DNA of 64,000 nucleotides from Chitinophaga oryziterrae (GCF_009758125.1 NZ_WRXO01000005.1:248001-312000), one strand, 5' to 3'; positions 43,528-52,364 are shown, counted from the first letter of the stretch. A program made the numbers and translations. Notes: generated by a model from the sequence alone, not told the origin.

Positions 43528-44190
43528 ATGAAGTTTGATAAGATTAAGAATAAAGGACAGGCTAGATTATTTGAAAGCAGGTATTTGGAAATGCTCACCA
43601 AAACGCATCCCCTTGCGATATGGGGAATGTATCTGCCTATTATCGGGTTCATGCTGTATTACAGTCATGTAACGCTGGGATTTGGATTATTTACAGTAAT
43701 AACTGTTTTCCTGGGAGCGATGGTTTGCTGGACGCTTTTTGAATATGCGATCCATCGTTACATATTTCATTTTACAACGGAGAACCCAAGGTTGCAACGT
43801 ATTGTGTATGTGTTACATGGCAACCATCATGAGTTCCCACGTGACAAGCAGCGTCTGTTTATGCCACCGGTACCCAGTCTGATACTGGCATCGGTGATCT
43901 TTGGTGCACAGTATTTTTTCATGAATGATATAGCTTTTATGTTCTTCCCCGGCTTTTTGCTTGGGTATCTTATATATGGAAGCATGCATTATGCGATCCA
44001 TGCCTGGAATCCTCCTATAAAGGCGATGAAGCCTCTCTGGCGTAATCATCATTTGCATCATTATAAAGGGGATGATAAAGGTTATGGCGTAAGTTCTTCT
44101 TTCTGGGACTGGGTATTCAGGACCAGCTTTGACCTGGAAAAGGAAAAAGAGGATAAAGAAAAAGTAAGAGAATTAATGTTTAATAAGTAA
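43528..44190 (+). CDS. Fatty acid hydroxylase / sterol desaturase superfamily membrane enzyme
   Basis: Di-iron membrane oxygenase with the full set of His motifs: HRYIFH, HGNHHEFPRD, HYAIHAW and HHLHHY. Four or so helices. The layout fits the fatty acid 2-hydroxylase of sphingolipid or hydroxylated-lipid synthesis, lipids common in Bacteroidota; the exact substrate is inference. ATG 43528 (MKFDKIKNKG) has a purine-rich ggaggtc before it. A GTG at 43438 would add 30 residues and cannot be excluded. Confidence 0.87.
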   Translation: MKFDKIKNKGQARLFESRYLEMLTKTHPLAIWGMYLPIIGFMLYYSHVTLGFGLFTVITVFLGAMVCWTLFEYAIHRYIFHFTTENPRLQRIVYVLHGNHHEFPRDKQRLFMPPVPSLILASVIFGAQYFFMNDIAFMFFPGFLLGYLIYGSMHYAIHAWNPPIKAMKPLWRNHHLHHYKGDDKGYGVSSSFWDWVFRTSFDLEKEKEDKEKVRELMFNK

Positions 44191-44198
44191 TAGCCCGA

Positions 44199-44528
44199 TC
44201 ACCACTTCTCTTCCTCATTGTCATCAATTGGTTTTGTAAATTCTTTACGGGAAATGATCTTTTGCTGTTGCCGCTGAATCAGCAGGGCAGCTATTTTGCG
44301 GTAGGCATTGGGAGTTATGTCTGCTTCAAGTACTTCACGCACTTTATTTTCGGCTACATCAATCTTGTACAGTAAAAGTACGAACTGCTGAAAGTTGTGA
44401 CTGATCAGCTCTTCCAGTTTTTGTGCAAGGAGTTCTTCCAGCTGTTCATAAGTAATGCCCGGCCGAATGGCCAGGGCTGCATCTTCTGATAATTGCAAGA
44501 CTGTTTCCTGAAATATGATGGGATCCAT
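44199..44528 (-). CDS. Conserved hypothetical small helical protein
   Basis: 109 residues, no signal peptide or membrane segment, predicted mostly alpha-helical and acidic (ITYEQLEELLAQKLEELISH, KIDVAENKVREVLEAD). Ends in a charged tail DDNEEEKW. I do not recognise a named family. It ends 8 nt from the convergent hydroxylase gene and lies just downstream of a terminator, so it has its own transcript. Confidence 0.65.
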   Translation of the reverse strand: MDPIIFQETVLQLSEDAALAIRPGITYEQLEELLAQKLEELISHNFQQFVLLLYKIDVAENKVREVLEADITPNAYRKIAALLIQRQQQKIISRKEFTKPIDDNEEEKW

Positions 44529-44540
44529 ACATTTTATTAT

Positions 44541-44572
44541 AACAAAAAAGCTCTGTGAGGAGCTTTTTTGTT
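44541..44572 (-). terminator. Terminator of the DUF6263-like gene
   Basis: A 13-bp stem (44541-44553 with 44560-44572) with A-run and T-run on either side. The sequence around GCTC ... GTGAG ... GAGC closely resembles the terminator at 5969-6004. Confidence 0.85.
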
Positions 44573-44578
44573 GAGCTA

Positions 44579-45541
44579 TTATTTCATTTGTTTAATCTTG
44601 TAAGACGCATTCGTCACAATTTTCACGGGCACTTTAATATCTTTTTTGATACGCTTGGCTTTATTGGCCAGGTAGGTATATGTACCATTCATTTCTGTAT
44701 TCTGGGCAGCGATGCTGGGCAAACCGGAAGAGCGGTCGATGAGATAGTTGGTCATGATATCACCGTTAATCTCAGCGGTAGCCTGAATACCATCTTCAAT
44801 GGTAAATGTTTCTACTTTATTGGTATTTACTTTACCGGTACCGTTTATTTTAACGGTTTTAGCGTCCCAGGTCTGCAGGTTCCAGTAAAGGTCTATGCTA
44901 CCCACGAGGCCAGTACGGAGAGGCACGTTTTCTTCCCAGCGGGTACCTAATTTGATACTGCGTACGGGGTATGTAACCAGCAGTTGTTCCAGCCATGAGC
45001 GGAAGGCGTTGGTACCGAACTGGTCTTTCATCAGTTTCTTATAGGCTTCCTGTTCGTTCTCTTTCAGGCTGGTGAAGGTAGCGGAGGCTTTATCCAGCAG
45101 TTCATCCAACCCGTTGATTTTGGTAATATAACCGGTAGACTGGAGGGTTACTGTGAAAGGATGGTTCAGTATGCTTTTGAGGGCAGCCTGGAATGGTTCC
45201 TTATCATTTGGTGTGTTCGCATCTACCAGGATATTCTGGTTCCTGGTATTGAAGTTGAATTTCAGCTCTTTGTAACGAAATGTGAGGGTAGCGACGCCTG
45301 CGATGTTATCATCCACATCGATGGTGATGGTGTTATTAAAATCGCGGGTAACGCGATTTGTTACATCATCTACCGTGGTGTAAGTTTCACTGCGGCTTTC
45401 CTGTTTCAGTTCGAATTGCTGTCCTTTCTGGAAATTGTAGCTGAGATCTATAAAGTCCCTTTGTTCCGGTTGTTCCTGGGCGAATGCTGGTATAGCCAGC
45501 GCTGCCCCTAATGCCATTGACACGAAAAATCGCTTCATCAT
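44579..45541 (-). CDS. DUF6263-like exported protein
   Basis: 320 residues with a signal peptide ending near AFAQ (residue 22). The beta-rich mature part alternates strands: YNFQKGQQFELKQESRSET, then VATLTFRYKELKFNFN, with a C-terminal KIVTNASYKIKQMK. It fits the DUF6263 pattern; function unknown. Lies 14 nt after the TIGR02757 gene and shares its transcript. Confidence 0.7.
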   Translation of the reverse strand: MMKRFFVSMALGAALAIPAFAQEQPEQRDFIDLSYNFQKGQQFELKQESRSETYTTVDDVTNRVTRDFNNTITIDVDDNIAGVATLTFRYKELKFNFNTRNQNILVDANTPNDKEPFQAALKSILNHPFTVTLQSTGYITKINGLDELLDKASATFTSLKENEQEAYKKLMKDQFGTNAFRSWLEQLLVTYPVRSIKLGTRWEENVPLRTGLVGSIDLYWNLQTWDAKTVKINGTGKVNTNKVETFTIEDGIQATAEINGDIMTNYLIDRSSGLPSIAAQNTEMNGTYTYLANKAKRIKKDIKVPVKIVTNASYKIKQMK

Positions 45542-45555
45542 TACACTATAGTTTA

Positions 45556-46329
45556 TTATACATATTTTTCAATTACACCCAGGCCGAACAGTGCAAAGTC
45601 GTATTTGGCGGGATCTTCCGGATCCAGTTGACGCAGCTGGTCTGTAAGGTCCAGTGCCGTGCGCCAGTCGGACTTTGCTTCCGCTATCAGCCCCAGTCTG
45701 GTAGCCACTCTTGCCACATGTACATCTACAGGGCACACGAGCTGGGAAGGTGAAATGTGCTTCCATAGTCCAAAATCCACGCCATTTTCATCATTTCTTA
45801 CCATCCAGCGCAGATACATGTTCAGCCGTTTACAGGCGGAGTTCTTTTCTGGTGTTGAAATGTGTTTGCGGGTCCTTTCCGGGTGTTCGAGGGAGAAGAA
45901 TGTTTTATGAAATCCTATCAATCCTTTTTCCACATTCACGTCGCCGGGAGTCATATGACCGCTGAAGGCAAATTCCAGGGAGATGATGTTTTCGTAATAG
46001 TGTTGCAGGAATTCTATAAAGTACAGCAGATCTATACCGTTAAATGTACGGTGACAGAACTGCATGAGTTTGAGTCGTTCTTTAGGCTGGTGGTTCCTGA
46101 TATAATCATATGGCGCATTATCCATATGCTGCATCAGTTCCCTGCACTTGTTGATGATAGTCGTGCGGTTGCCCCATGCCAGTACAGCAGCAAACAGCCC
46201 TGCAATTTCAATATCCTGCAGTTCACTAAACTGGTGAGGTATACAAACAGGATCGCCTTCTATAAAGTCGGGATTGTTATAGTATGCCACCTTTGTGTCT
46301 AAGAAGGCCTTGAGTTGCTGCACTTTCAT
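45556..46329 (-). CDS. TIGR02757 / DUF2400 family protein
   Basis: 257 residues. The family is recognised by ELQDIEIAGLFAAVLAWGNR, LRWMVRNDENGVDFGLWKHI and PVDVHVARVATRLGL. The fold is helical and resembles helix-hairpin-helix DNA glycosylase cores, so a DNA role is suspected but unproven. First gene of a two-gene unit with the DUF6263-like gene. Confidence 0.88.
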   Translation of the reverse strand: MKVQQLKAFLDTKVAYYNNPDFIEGDPVCIPHQFSELQDIEIAGLFAAVLAWGNRTTIINKCRELMQHMDNAPYDYIRNHQPKERLKLMQFCHRTFNGIDLLYFIEFLQHYYENIISLEFAFSGHMTPGDVNVEKGLIGFHKTFFSLEHPERTRKHISTPEKNSACKRLNMYLRWMVRNDENGVDFGLWKHISPSQLVCPVDVHVARVATRLGLIAEAKSDWRTALDLTDQLRQLDPEDPAKYDFALFGLGVIEKYV

Positions 46330-46439
46330 AATTTGATATTCGGTTATTTATCAGGACATGCATCTATATGTCAATGATACATATCGCATTGAAAATAAGC
46401 AAAGATGCAGAATAAATAAGAAAATCCCGCTGCTATGGC

Positions 46440-47579
46440 TTATCCTATGGCCTGCTGCAAATCGGCTATCAGGTCTTCAACATCTTCTATACCCACGCTG
46501 AGACGGATGAGAGAATCGACGAGACCGTTGCTGATACGTTCTTCGCGGGGAATAGAGGCATGTGTCATGCTGGCAGGATGACCGATGAGAGATTCTACGC
46601 CACCCAGTGATTCTGCCAGGGAAAAGAGATGAGTACTACTTAGTACTTTGAAGGCCGCTTCCTGGCTATCGTCTTTGAGCGTAAAAGAGATCATACCTCC
46701 GAAATCGCGCATCTGTTTTTTGGCAATATGGTGATTGGGATGGTCTTCGAAACCACACCAGTATACTTTGGCCACTTTAGGATGCTGGCGAAGGAACTTC
46801 GCTATTGCAGCGCCGTTCTCGCAATGTCTTTGCATGCGTACGTGCAGTGTTTTGAGCCCGCGAAGGACCAGGAAACAATCCTGCGGCCCGGGAACGGCAC
46901 CGCAGCTGTTTTGTATGAAGTAGAGTTGTTTGGCCAGGGCTTCCTCTTTCACGATGAGGGCGCCGTGTACCACATCACTGTGACCACCGATGTATTTGGT
47001 AGCCGAGTGTACTACAATGTCTGCGCCCAGGTCCAGTGGGTTCTGGAGATAAGGGGAAGCAAAGGTATTATCTACAGCAAGAAGTATATTATGTTGTTTA
47101 GCTATCTGCGCAGTGGCTTCTATATCAATGATGTTCAGCAGTGGGTTGGTAGGTGTTTCAATCCATATCAACCGGGTTTTTGCTGTTACATAGTTCTTTA
47201 TGTTTTGGGCATCCTGCATATTGATGAACTGGAATTTGATACCATAGCGTTCAAAGACCTTTGTGAATATGCGATAGGTACCACCGTAGAGATCATTGGA
47301 CGCAATGACCTCATCGCCGGGACTCAGGAGTTTCATTACCCCGTCCGTAGCAGCGAGGCCACTTCCGAAGGAGATACCGAATTTACCGTTCTCTATAGCA
47401 GCGAGGGCGTTCTGTAATGCGTCGCGGGTAGGATTCTGTGTACGGGCGTATTCATAGCCTTTATGCTGGCCGGGAGCGCTTTGTACATAAGTGGAAGTTT
47501 GAAAAATGGGGGTCATGATGGCCCCGGTAGATGGGTCGGGTGCTACGCCTGCGTGTATTAGTTTAGTTCCCAGCTTCAT
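46440..47579 (-). CDS. Transsulfuration enzyme (cystathionine gamma-synthase/lyase family)
   Basis: PLP-dependent enzyme of methionine/cysteine metabolism, 379 residues. The PLP lysine is in HSATKYIGGHSDVVHG. Substrate-binding blocks are YEYARTQNPTRDALQ near the start and SLGGVESLIGHPASMTHAS near the end. Sequence alone does not separate synthase (MetB), lyase (CTH) or the O-acetylhomoserine-using forms. A -7 box (TACCTTTG, 47633-47626 minus) lies upstream. The partner biosynthetic genes are not here. Confidence 0.9.
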   Translation of the reverse strand: MKLGTKLIHAGVAPDPSTGAIMTPIFQTSTYVQSAPGQHKGYEYARTQNPTRDALQNALAAIENGKFGISFGSGLAATDGVMKLLSPGDEVIASNDLYGGTYRIFTKVFERYGIKFQFINMQDAQNIKNYVTAKTRLIWIETPTNPLLNIIDIEATAQIAKQHNILLAVDNTFASPYLQNPLDLGADIVVHSATKYIGGHSDVVHGALIVKEEALAKQLYFIQNSCGAVPGPQDCFLVLRGLKTLHVRMQRHCENGAAIAKFLRQHPKVAKVYWCGFEDHPNHHIAKKQMRDFGGMISFTLKDDSQEAAFKVLSSTHLFSLAESLGGVESLIGHPASMTHASIPREERISNGLVDSLIRLSVGIEDVEDLIADLQQAIG

Positions 47580-47810
47580 ACCTGTAAGTATTTAGTAATG
47601 AGTTGATATTTTAAGTAGAATGCGTCAAAGGTACTAATTATGGGATTCAGGCAGCAGCATATTACGCAGAAGGAACCCGGGTGGAATAGTGGAATTTTAA
47701 TATAAGTATAATTACGTAAGTGATCTGAAACGTAGAAATACGCAAGGGGTACGGGTTTTTTGTCAGAAATGGCTATCAAATGTTACTACACCTAGTAATT
47801 CGCATCACTC
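47580..47810. other. Left part of a gene-free stretch before element copy C
   Basis: Holds the -7 box of the transsulfuration gene (47626-47633, minus). I see no gene in the rest of the stretch up to copy C. Confidence 0.5.
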
Positions 47811-47925
47811 ACGAACTATTTTAATGACTTTGGCCAATAGCGTAGTATTCCCGCAGTTATTCCTGTTACTTTTGAAAAGGTTTTTCATAGGATATGGTTA
47901 AAATTCGTGGGCGGTATTCTTACCA
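47811..47925 (+). ncRNA. Small-RNA-like element, copy C
   Basis: ACGAACTATTTTA at 47811-47823, then a -7 box TACTTTTG at 47867-47874. The upstream motif is exactly 56 nt before the box, as in copy A. The core runs from AGGTTTTTCATAGGATATGG to AAAATT (47878-47905 region, core end at 47895). The terminator-like stem (47899-47906 with 47911-47918) has one C-A mismatch and one G-U pair, followed by TTATTATT, so this copy's terminator is weaker. A strong second hairpin follows at 47941. Confidence 0.65.
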
Positions 47926-47940
47926 CCTTTATTATTAAAT

Positions 47941-47989
47941 GTGCTGATGCTGATGATTCACTTTCATTATAGCATCAGCACATTTTTTT
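47941..47989 (+). terminator. Terminator downstream of element copy C
   Basis: An 11-bp perfect stem GTGCTGATGCT (47941-47951) with AGCATCAGCAC (47971-47981) is followed by ATTTTTTTAT. It may also serve the convergent DUF2911 gene. Confidence 0.75.
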
Positions 47990-48578
47990 ATTTCTTACCT
48001 GTCACTGTTTTATCGGACCATTTAACCGGCAATGTAATACTTACAATATCCCAGGCGATAATGAGGTTAGCACCATAAGGCGCTTTTTCAAATACCATTG
48101 TAAAGGGATCTACCGGTGTATCCAGTGTGGTTAAGGGAAGGTCGGTCCTCACAACATCTTTGCTTTTGTCATATTTAAAAGCCCCCCAGATATCAGTATC
48201 ACGGTTAATAATGAGGGTCCATTTTTTTTCATCCGGGATGGAATACATGGTATATCTGCCTTTAGGAATGTTTTTGCCCCCGATAGTAACTGCGCGGTAA
48301 AACTCAATTTCAGTGGCTTCGTTGGCCCCGAGGCGATAAATTTCACCGTAAGGTTCCAGGTCTCCGAAGATCTTTCTTCCTTTTTTCTGCGGACGGCTGT
48401 AGATTACACGGGCCACTAACTGACCGGGTTCGCCTTTTACTTTTACTACGTAAGGATACATTACAGGGTAATACGCCATATCCATGGGACTGGAATCAAG
48501 AGGAGGCAACTTCCTGTCTTGTGCGTTTACGAGCATGCCCGTGGTGAGGAGCAGTGCTATTAATACGAGTTTTTTCAT
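47988..48578 (-). CDS. DUF2911 exported protein
   Basis: 196 residues with a signal peptide ending near VNAQ (residue 20). The family pattern reads QLVARVIYSRPQKKGRKIFG, YGEIYRLGANEATEIEF and KWTLIINRDTDIWGAF. Bacteroidota family of unknown function, presumed periplasmic. Its minus-strand transcript follows the ACP phosphodiesterase gene by 48 nt; co-transcription is possible. Confidence 0.88.
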   Translation of the reverse strand: MKKLVLIALLLTTGMLVNAQDRKLPPLDSSPMDMAYYPVMYPYVVKVKGEPGQLVARVIYSRPQKKGRKIFGDLEPYGEIYRLGANEATEIEFYRAVTIGGKNIPKGRYTMYSIPDEKKWTLIINRDTDIWGAFKYDKSKDVVRTDLPLTTLDTPVDPFTMVFEKAPYGANLIIAWDIVSITLPVKWSDKTVTGKK

Positions 48579-48625
48579 GGTTTGCTAACAGTTCTTTGTT
48601 CTGGCACAAACCTACAACTTAATGC

Positions 48626-49216
48626 TTAATGGGGAAATGCCTCTTTCACGTATGTGATTAATTCGGGGAAAAATTTGCGGTAGTGGGCAGCCAGTTCGTC
48701 ATAATTATCTTCCATTGCGGTAAAAACAGCATCGCCTGTTCCTTCCAGGTATTTAGCGCGGCGTACTATTCCGTTTAGACTTTTTAGTATGCCATCTTTT
48801 GTGCTGTAATTATATAACCAGTTCTGTGTACTCATATAATGGAACATCTGTTGAAACCTGAGAGGTAAAATATCATAATGATCATTTAATATCTGATATA
48901 CCTGTGATGAAAATGTTGCCAGTGAATTTTCTGTGAAGATGGTGTTATCTGTTGCGAGGAAGTGATCGTAAACGACGTCTATAAATACGGCGCTGTATCT
49001 GCCGGATGAAGCCTGAAAATATTCTCTTGCAGCGAGTGTTGCAGGGTGCTGATCCGTGAACGTATCTATTGCTCTGTGCATGCGGATGCCTTGCTGAATA
49101 CCTTCTTCATACTCCTGCCATCGATTGCCTTTTACAAAATCAGCAATCATATTACCAACTGTTAATGCCGGGTTATTAAAAGACAGATATGCGTGAGCGA
49201 GGTAATTCATGAACAT
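48626..49216 (-). CDS. Acyl carrier protein phosphodiesterase family
   Basis: AcpH-like (DUF479) enzyme that would remove the phosphopantetheine group from ACP. 196 residues starting MNYLAHAYLSFNNP after a first Met-Phe; ATG 49210 is an equally good start. Conserved metal-binding region: MIADFVKGN, GIRMHRAIDTFTDQHP and DVVYDHFLA. HD-like helical fold. The family is clear, but activity in Bacteroidota is inferred. Confidence 0.85.
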   Translation of the reverse strand: MFMNYLAHAYLSFNNPALTVGNMIADFVKGNRWQEYEEGIQQGIRMHRAIDTFTDQHPATLAAREYFQASSGRYSAVFIDVVYDHFLATDNTIFTENSLATFSSQVYQILNDHYDILPLRFQQMFHYMSTQNWLYNYSTKDGILKSLNGIVRRAKYLEGTGDAVFTAMEDNYDELAAHYRKFFPELITYVKEAFPH

Positions 49217-49425
49217 GAAGTTAACGGCTTTAACAATTAGTTAACGTAAAGAATTGAAACATTTTTGATCCTCATGCAACTTATTAATAACTGTGATGTC
49301 TTTGATGTGTAAGGTTTGGATAAAAGATTTGACTTTGCCTGAACTATAGACAAATATTATTGTTATTATAAACAAATTAAAAAGTTTCCGCCATGAAACC
49401 TGGTAATTTTTCAATCATGAATTGC

Positions 49426-49875
49426 ATGAAAAAGACAGTGTTATTTTTAACAGCTGCGCTGTTAAGTACACAATTATTATTTGCAGGTACAAAAGAACTG
49501 GAAGCTTCCAGTAAATTAAAAACGGCACTTGACAAAGAGTTTGCAGGCGCTTCTGCTATCAAGTGGTACAGCGATGACAACAAAACGTTCATGGCCAGAT
49601 TTACGCTGCGTGAACATAGTGTAACTGCATACTTTGATGGTGATGGTAACCTGTTGGCTACACGTCGTTACATTCAGGAAGATCAGTTACCATTAGTTGT
49701 TGCAAACAAACTGGCTAAACGTTATCCTGAGGAAAAGATCCGCTGGGTAGTAGAATTCCAGTCTGAAGGAAGTCTCGTTTATTATGTAACACTTGAAAAT
49801 GCCAGCTCCTGGAAAGTCATTAAAGCTACCAGTTCAGGTTCACTGACTGTACACCAGAACATGAAGAAAGCGTAG
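49426..49875 (+). CDS. Small exported PepSY-like protein
   Basis: About 149 residues from ATG 49426 (MKKTVLFLTAALLSTQLLFAG, a clean signal peptide). In-frame ATGs at 49393 and 49417 would prefix non-signal-like residues. The mature domain has one helix then strands: FAGASAIKWYSDDNKTFMAR, VTAYFDGDGNLLATRRYI, then LVYYVTLENASSWKVI. This looks like the PepSY-like / beta-lactamase-inhibitor-like fold frequent in Bacteroidota. Function unknown; a single gene with its own terminator. Confidence 0.75.
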   Translation: MKKTVLFLTAALLSTQLLFAGTKELEASSKLKTALDKEFAGASAIKWYSDDNKTFMARFTLREHSVTAYFDGDGNLLATRRYIQEDQLPLVVANKLAKRYPEEKIRWVVEFQSEGSLVYYVTLENASSWKVIKATSSGSLTVHQNMKKA

Positions 49876-49900
49876 GTCGTTAAATCCTCTCGCTGTACTG

Positions 49901-49941
49901 TAGTCCATATTACCACGGGGTATTATGGACTATCTTTTTTT
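49901..49941 (+). terminator. Terminator of the PepSY-like gene
   Basis: The outer stem TAGTCCATA (49901-49909) with TATGGACTA (49924-49932) and an inner TACC/GGTA pair are followed by TCTTTTTTT. Confidence 0.8.
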
Positions 49942-49981
49942 ATCAACTTCCTGCAAACGAAGAGAGACAGATCAAATTCCT

Positions 49982-49989
49982 TACCTTTG
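49982..49989 (+). promoter_or_regulatory. -7 box of the deoxyhypusine-synthase-like gene
   Basis: TACCTTTG matches TAnnTTTG. It lies inside a longer frame starting at 49925 and so supports translation from ATG 50024. Confidence 0.5.
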
Positions 49990-50023
49990 GCCCTCTGTTT
50001 TGGATTTTAAACTTTTAACGGAC

Positions 50024-50998
50024 ATGAATAAAGGGCCTATTTCTCAATTTATCCAGCACCACTACCGCCACTTCAATGCTGCTGCATTGGTGGATGCTGC
50101 TAAAGGATATGAGACACATTTACTGGAAGGTGGAAAGATGCTGGTATCTCTTGCCGGTGCTATGAGTACTGCGGAGTTGGGTATTTCTTTCGCGGAAATG
50201 ATCCGCCAGGGAAAGGTGGACATTATTTCCTGTACAGGTGCTAACCTGGAAGAAGATATAATGAATCTTGTAGCACACACCCATTATAAAAGGGTGCCAC
50301 ATTACCGTGATCTCAGCCCTCAGGAAGAGTGGGACCTGCTGCAGGATGGTTTTAACAGGGTTACAGATACCTGTATCCCGGAAGAAGAAGCATTCCGCCG
50401 TATCCAGGAACATATCTATAAGATCTGGAAAGATGCTGACAATAAAGGAGAACGTTATCTTCCTCATGAATATATGTACAAGCTGTTGCTGAGCGGCGCT
50501 ATGAAGGAACATTATGAAATTGATCCTAAGAATAGCTGGATGATCGCTGCTGCAGAACGTAATATTCCTATTATCGTACCAGGATGGGAAGATAGTACCA
50601 TGGGTAACATCTTTGCTTCCTACTGTATCAAAGGAGATCTGAAGCCTTCTACCATGAAGAGCGGTATCGAATACATGATATGGCTGGCCGATTGGTACCG
50701 TAAGAATTCTGCGGGTAAAGGTGTAGGCTTCTTCCAGATTGGTGGTGGTATTGCAGGTGACTTCCCGATTTGCGTAGTGCCTATGATGTACCAGGACCTG
50801 GAATGGCATGATGTGCCTTTCTGGAGCTACTTCTGCCAGATCTCAGATTCTACCACTTCTTACGGTTCTTATTCCGGAGCAGTGCCTAATGAGAAGATCA
50901 CCTGGGGGAAACTGGATATTACCACACCCAAGTTTATTGTTGAATCAGACGCTACTATCGTAGCTCCATTGATATTTGCTTACCTGCTCGGCTGGTAA
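50024..50998 (+). CDS. Deoxyhypusine synthase-like protein
   Basis: 324 residues. NAD-binding and spermidine-site blocks: VSLAGAMSTAELGISFAEMI, DIISCTGANLEEDIMNLVAH, WMIAAAERNIPIIVPGWEDS and GGGIAGDFPI. The catalytic lysine of the family is kept in ITWGKLDITTPKF. In eukaryotes and archaea the enzyme modifies eIF5A; bacteria have no eIF5A, and related bacterial proteins are linked to homospermidine formation. A polyamine role is therefore the best inference. The start is set by the -7 box at 49982. Confidence 0.9.
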   Translation: MNKGPISQFIQHHYRHFNAAALVDAAKGYETHLLEGGKMLVSLAGAMSTAELGISFAEMIRQGKVDIISCTGANLEEDIMNLVAHTHYKRVPHYRDLSPQEEWDLLQDGFNRVTDTCIPEEEAFRRIQEHIYKIWKDADNKGERYLPHEYMYKLLLSGAMKEHYEIDPKNSWMIAAAERNIPIIVPGWEDSTMGNIFASYCIKGDLKPSTMKSGIEYMIWLADWYRKNSAGKGVGFFQIGGGIAGDFPICVVPMMYQDLEWHDVPFWSYFCQISDSTTSYGSYSGAVPNEKITWGKLDITTPKFIVESDATIVAPLIFAYLLGW

Positions 50999-51020
50999 GA
51001 CTTTTAGTTACTTTATCAGG

Positions 51021-51050
51021 AAGGAGAAAAGGCAACTTTTCTCCTTTTTT
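51021..51050 (+). terminator. Terminator after the deoxyhypusine-synthase-like gene
   Basis: An 11-bp stem AAGGAGAAAAG (51021-51031) with CTTTTCTCCTT (51036-51046), loop GCAA, then TTTT. Confidence 0.85.
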
Positions 51051-51100
51051 CGTTTTCTGTGAAAAGCGTATATTGTACCCTTATAATATTCCAACAAATT

Positions 51101-52288
51101 ATGAAAAATGTCTTTCCACTATTAACAGTGGCGGCCGCTGTAAGTATGAGCGCCTGCCAGTCTGGTACAAAAACCAATAATAATTCCGTAGATAGTATGC
51201 GTACCAATCAAGACAGCCTTTCAATAGAGGCACAAATACCAGCTGCAAAGTTCGACAGCACCATTGACGGCAAACCCGTTAAACTGTATTACCTGAAAGG
51301 TAAAGGCGGAGTACAGGCTGCTGTTACAAATTACGGCGCCAAAATAGTTGGCCTGCTGGCTCCTGATAAGGAAGGAGTACTGGCAGACGTAGAACTCGGG
51401 TATGATAATATTGCAAAATATGTCAGCACCAAAGAAAGATATTATGGCGGTATCGTGGGCCGTTATGGTAACCGTATTGCGAAAGGGAAGTTCAAACTGG
51501 ACGGTAAAGAATATACACTGGCTGTGAACAACGGGGTTAATCACCTGCATGGCGGTAAAAAAGGGTTCAATGATGTGGTATGGGATGCTGAGCAGCCTAA
51601 TGATCATACATTGAAATTCCATTACAAATCTGTAGATGGTGAGGAAGGTTATCCGGGCAACCTGGATGTAACCCTTACCTATGAACTGACAGACAGTAAC
51701 GAGTTTAAGATTGATTATGAGGCGACTACTGATAAAGCGACGGTAATAAATCTCACTAATCACTCTTTCTTTAACTTAAAAGGCGCTGGCAACGGAGATA
51801 TTAATGATCACATCATGATGATTAATGCAGACCGTTTCACTCCGGTAGACAGTACATTGATCCCAACCGGCAAACTGGAAGCCGTAAAGGGTACACCAAT
51901 GGACTTTACCACGCCTACAGCTATCGGTCAAAGAGTGGGCGATACCAGCTTCCAGCAGATTAAATTCGGTAATGGTTATGATCATAACTACGTGCTGAAT
52001 AAAAAAGGTAATGAACTTTCCCTTGCAGCTTCTGTACTGGAACCAGCCAGCGGCCGTACATTGGAAGTATGGACGACCGAACCGGGTGTTCAGTTCTATG
52101 GCGGTAACTTCCTGAATGGTACTGATACCGGTAAAGGTGGTAAGACCTATGCTTTCCGTGGAGCGTTCTGTCTGGAAACCCAGCATTTCCCTGATTCTCC
52201 AAACGGACATTCTTTCCCTACAGTGGTACTGAAACCAGGAGAAACCTATAAACACACCTGCGTTTACAAGTTTGGTGTTAAGAAATAG
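51101..52288 (+). CDS. galM: Aldose 1-epimerase (mutarotase), lipoprotein
   Basis: Interconverts alpha and beta anomers of hexoses such as galactose. 395 residues. The signal peptide ends in MSACQSG, a lipobox, so it is lipid-anchored, probably periplasmic. Active-site parts: GGIVGRYGNRIAKGKF and NNGVNHLHGGKKGFNDVVW, catalytic His in NLTNHSFFNLKG, and C-terminal acid in TEPGVQFYGGNFL. ATG 51101 begins the signal peptide; the frame upstream to 51059 is not signal-like. Confidence 0.93.
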   Translation: MKNVFPLLTVAAAVSMSACQSGTKTNNNSVDSMRTNQDSLSIEAQIPAAKFDSTIDGKPVKLYYLKGKGGVQAAVTNYGAKIVGLLAPDKEGVLADVELGYDNIAKYVSTKERYYGGIVGRYGNRIAKGKFKLDGKEYTLAVNNGVNHLHGGKKGFNDVVWDAEQPNDHTLKFHYKSVDGEEGYPGNLDVTLTYELTDSNEFKIDYEATTDKATVINLTNHSFFNLKGAGNGDINDHIMMINADRFTPVDSTLIPTGKLEAVKGTPMDFTTPTAIGQRVGDTSFQQIKFGNGYDHNYVLNKKGNELSLAASVLEPASGRTLEVWTTEPGVQFYGGNFLNGTDTGKGGKTYAFRGAFCLETQHFPDSPNGHSFPTVVLKPGETYKHTCVYKFGVKK

Positions 52289-52306
52289 TTGTTCGGATAA
52301 TATTTT

Positions 52307-52339
52307 AAAGGCCGGTTCGTACAGGACCGGCCTTTTTTA
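52307..52339 (+). terminator. Terminator of galM
   Basis: A 10-bp stem AAAGGCCGGT (52307-52316) with ACCGGCCTTT (52326-52335), then TTTA. Confidence 0.85.
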
Positions 52340-52364
52340 TTGATGTTCCTGGACTAAAATCCTA

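Noticed and set aside
46728..47417. 229-codon open frame on the plus strand
   Set aside because: Antisense to the transsulfuration enzyme, which has an intact PLP site and length.
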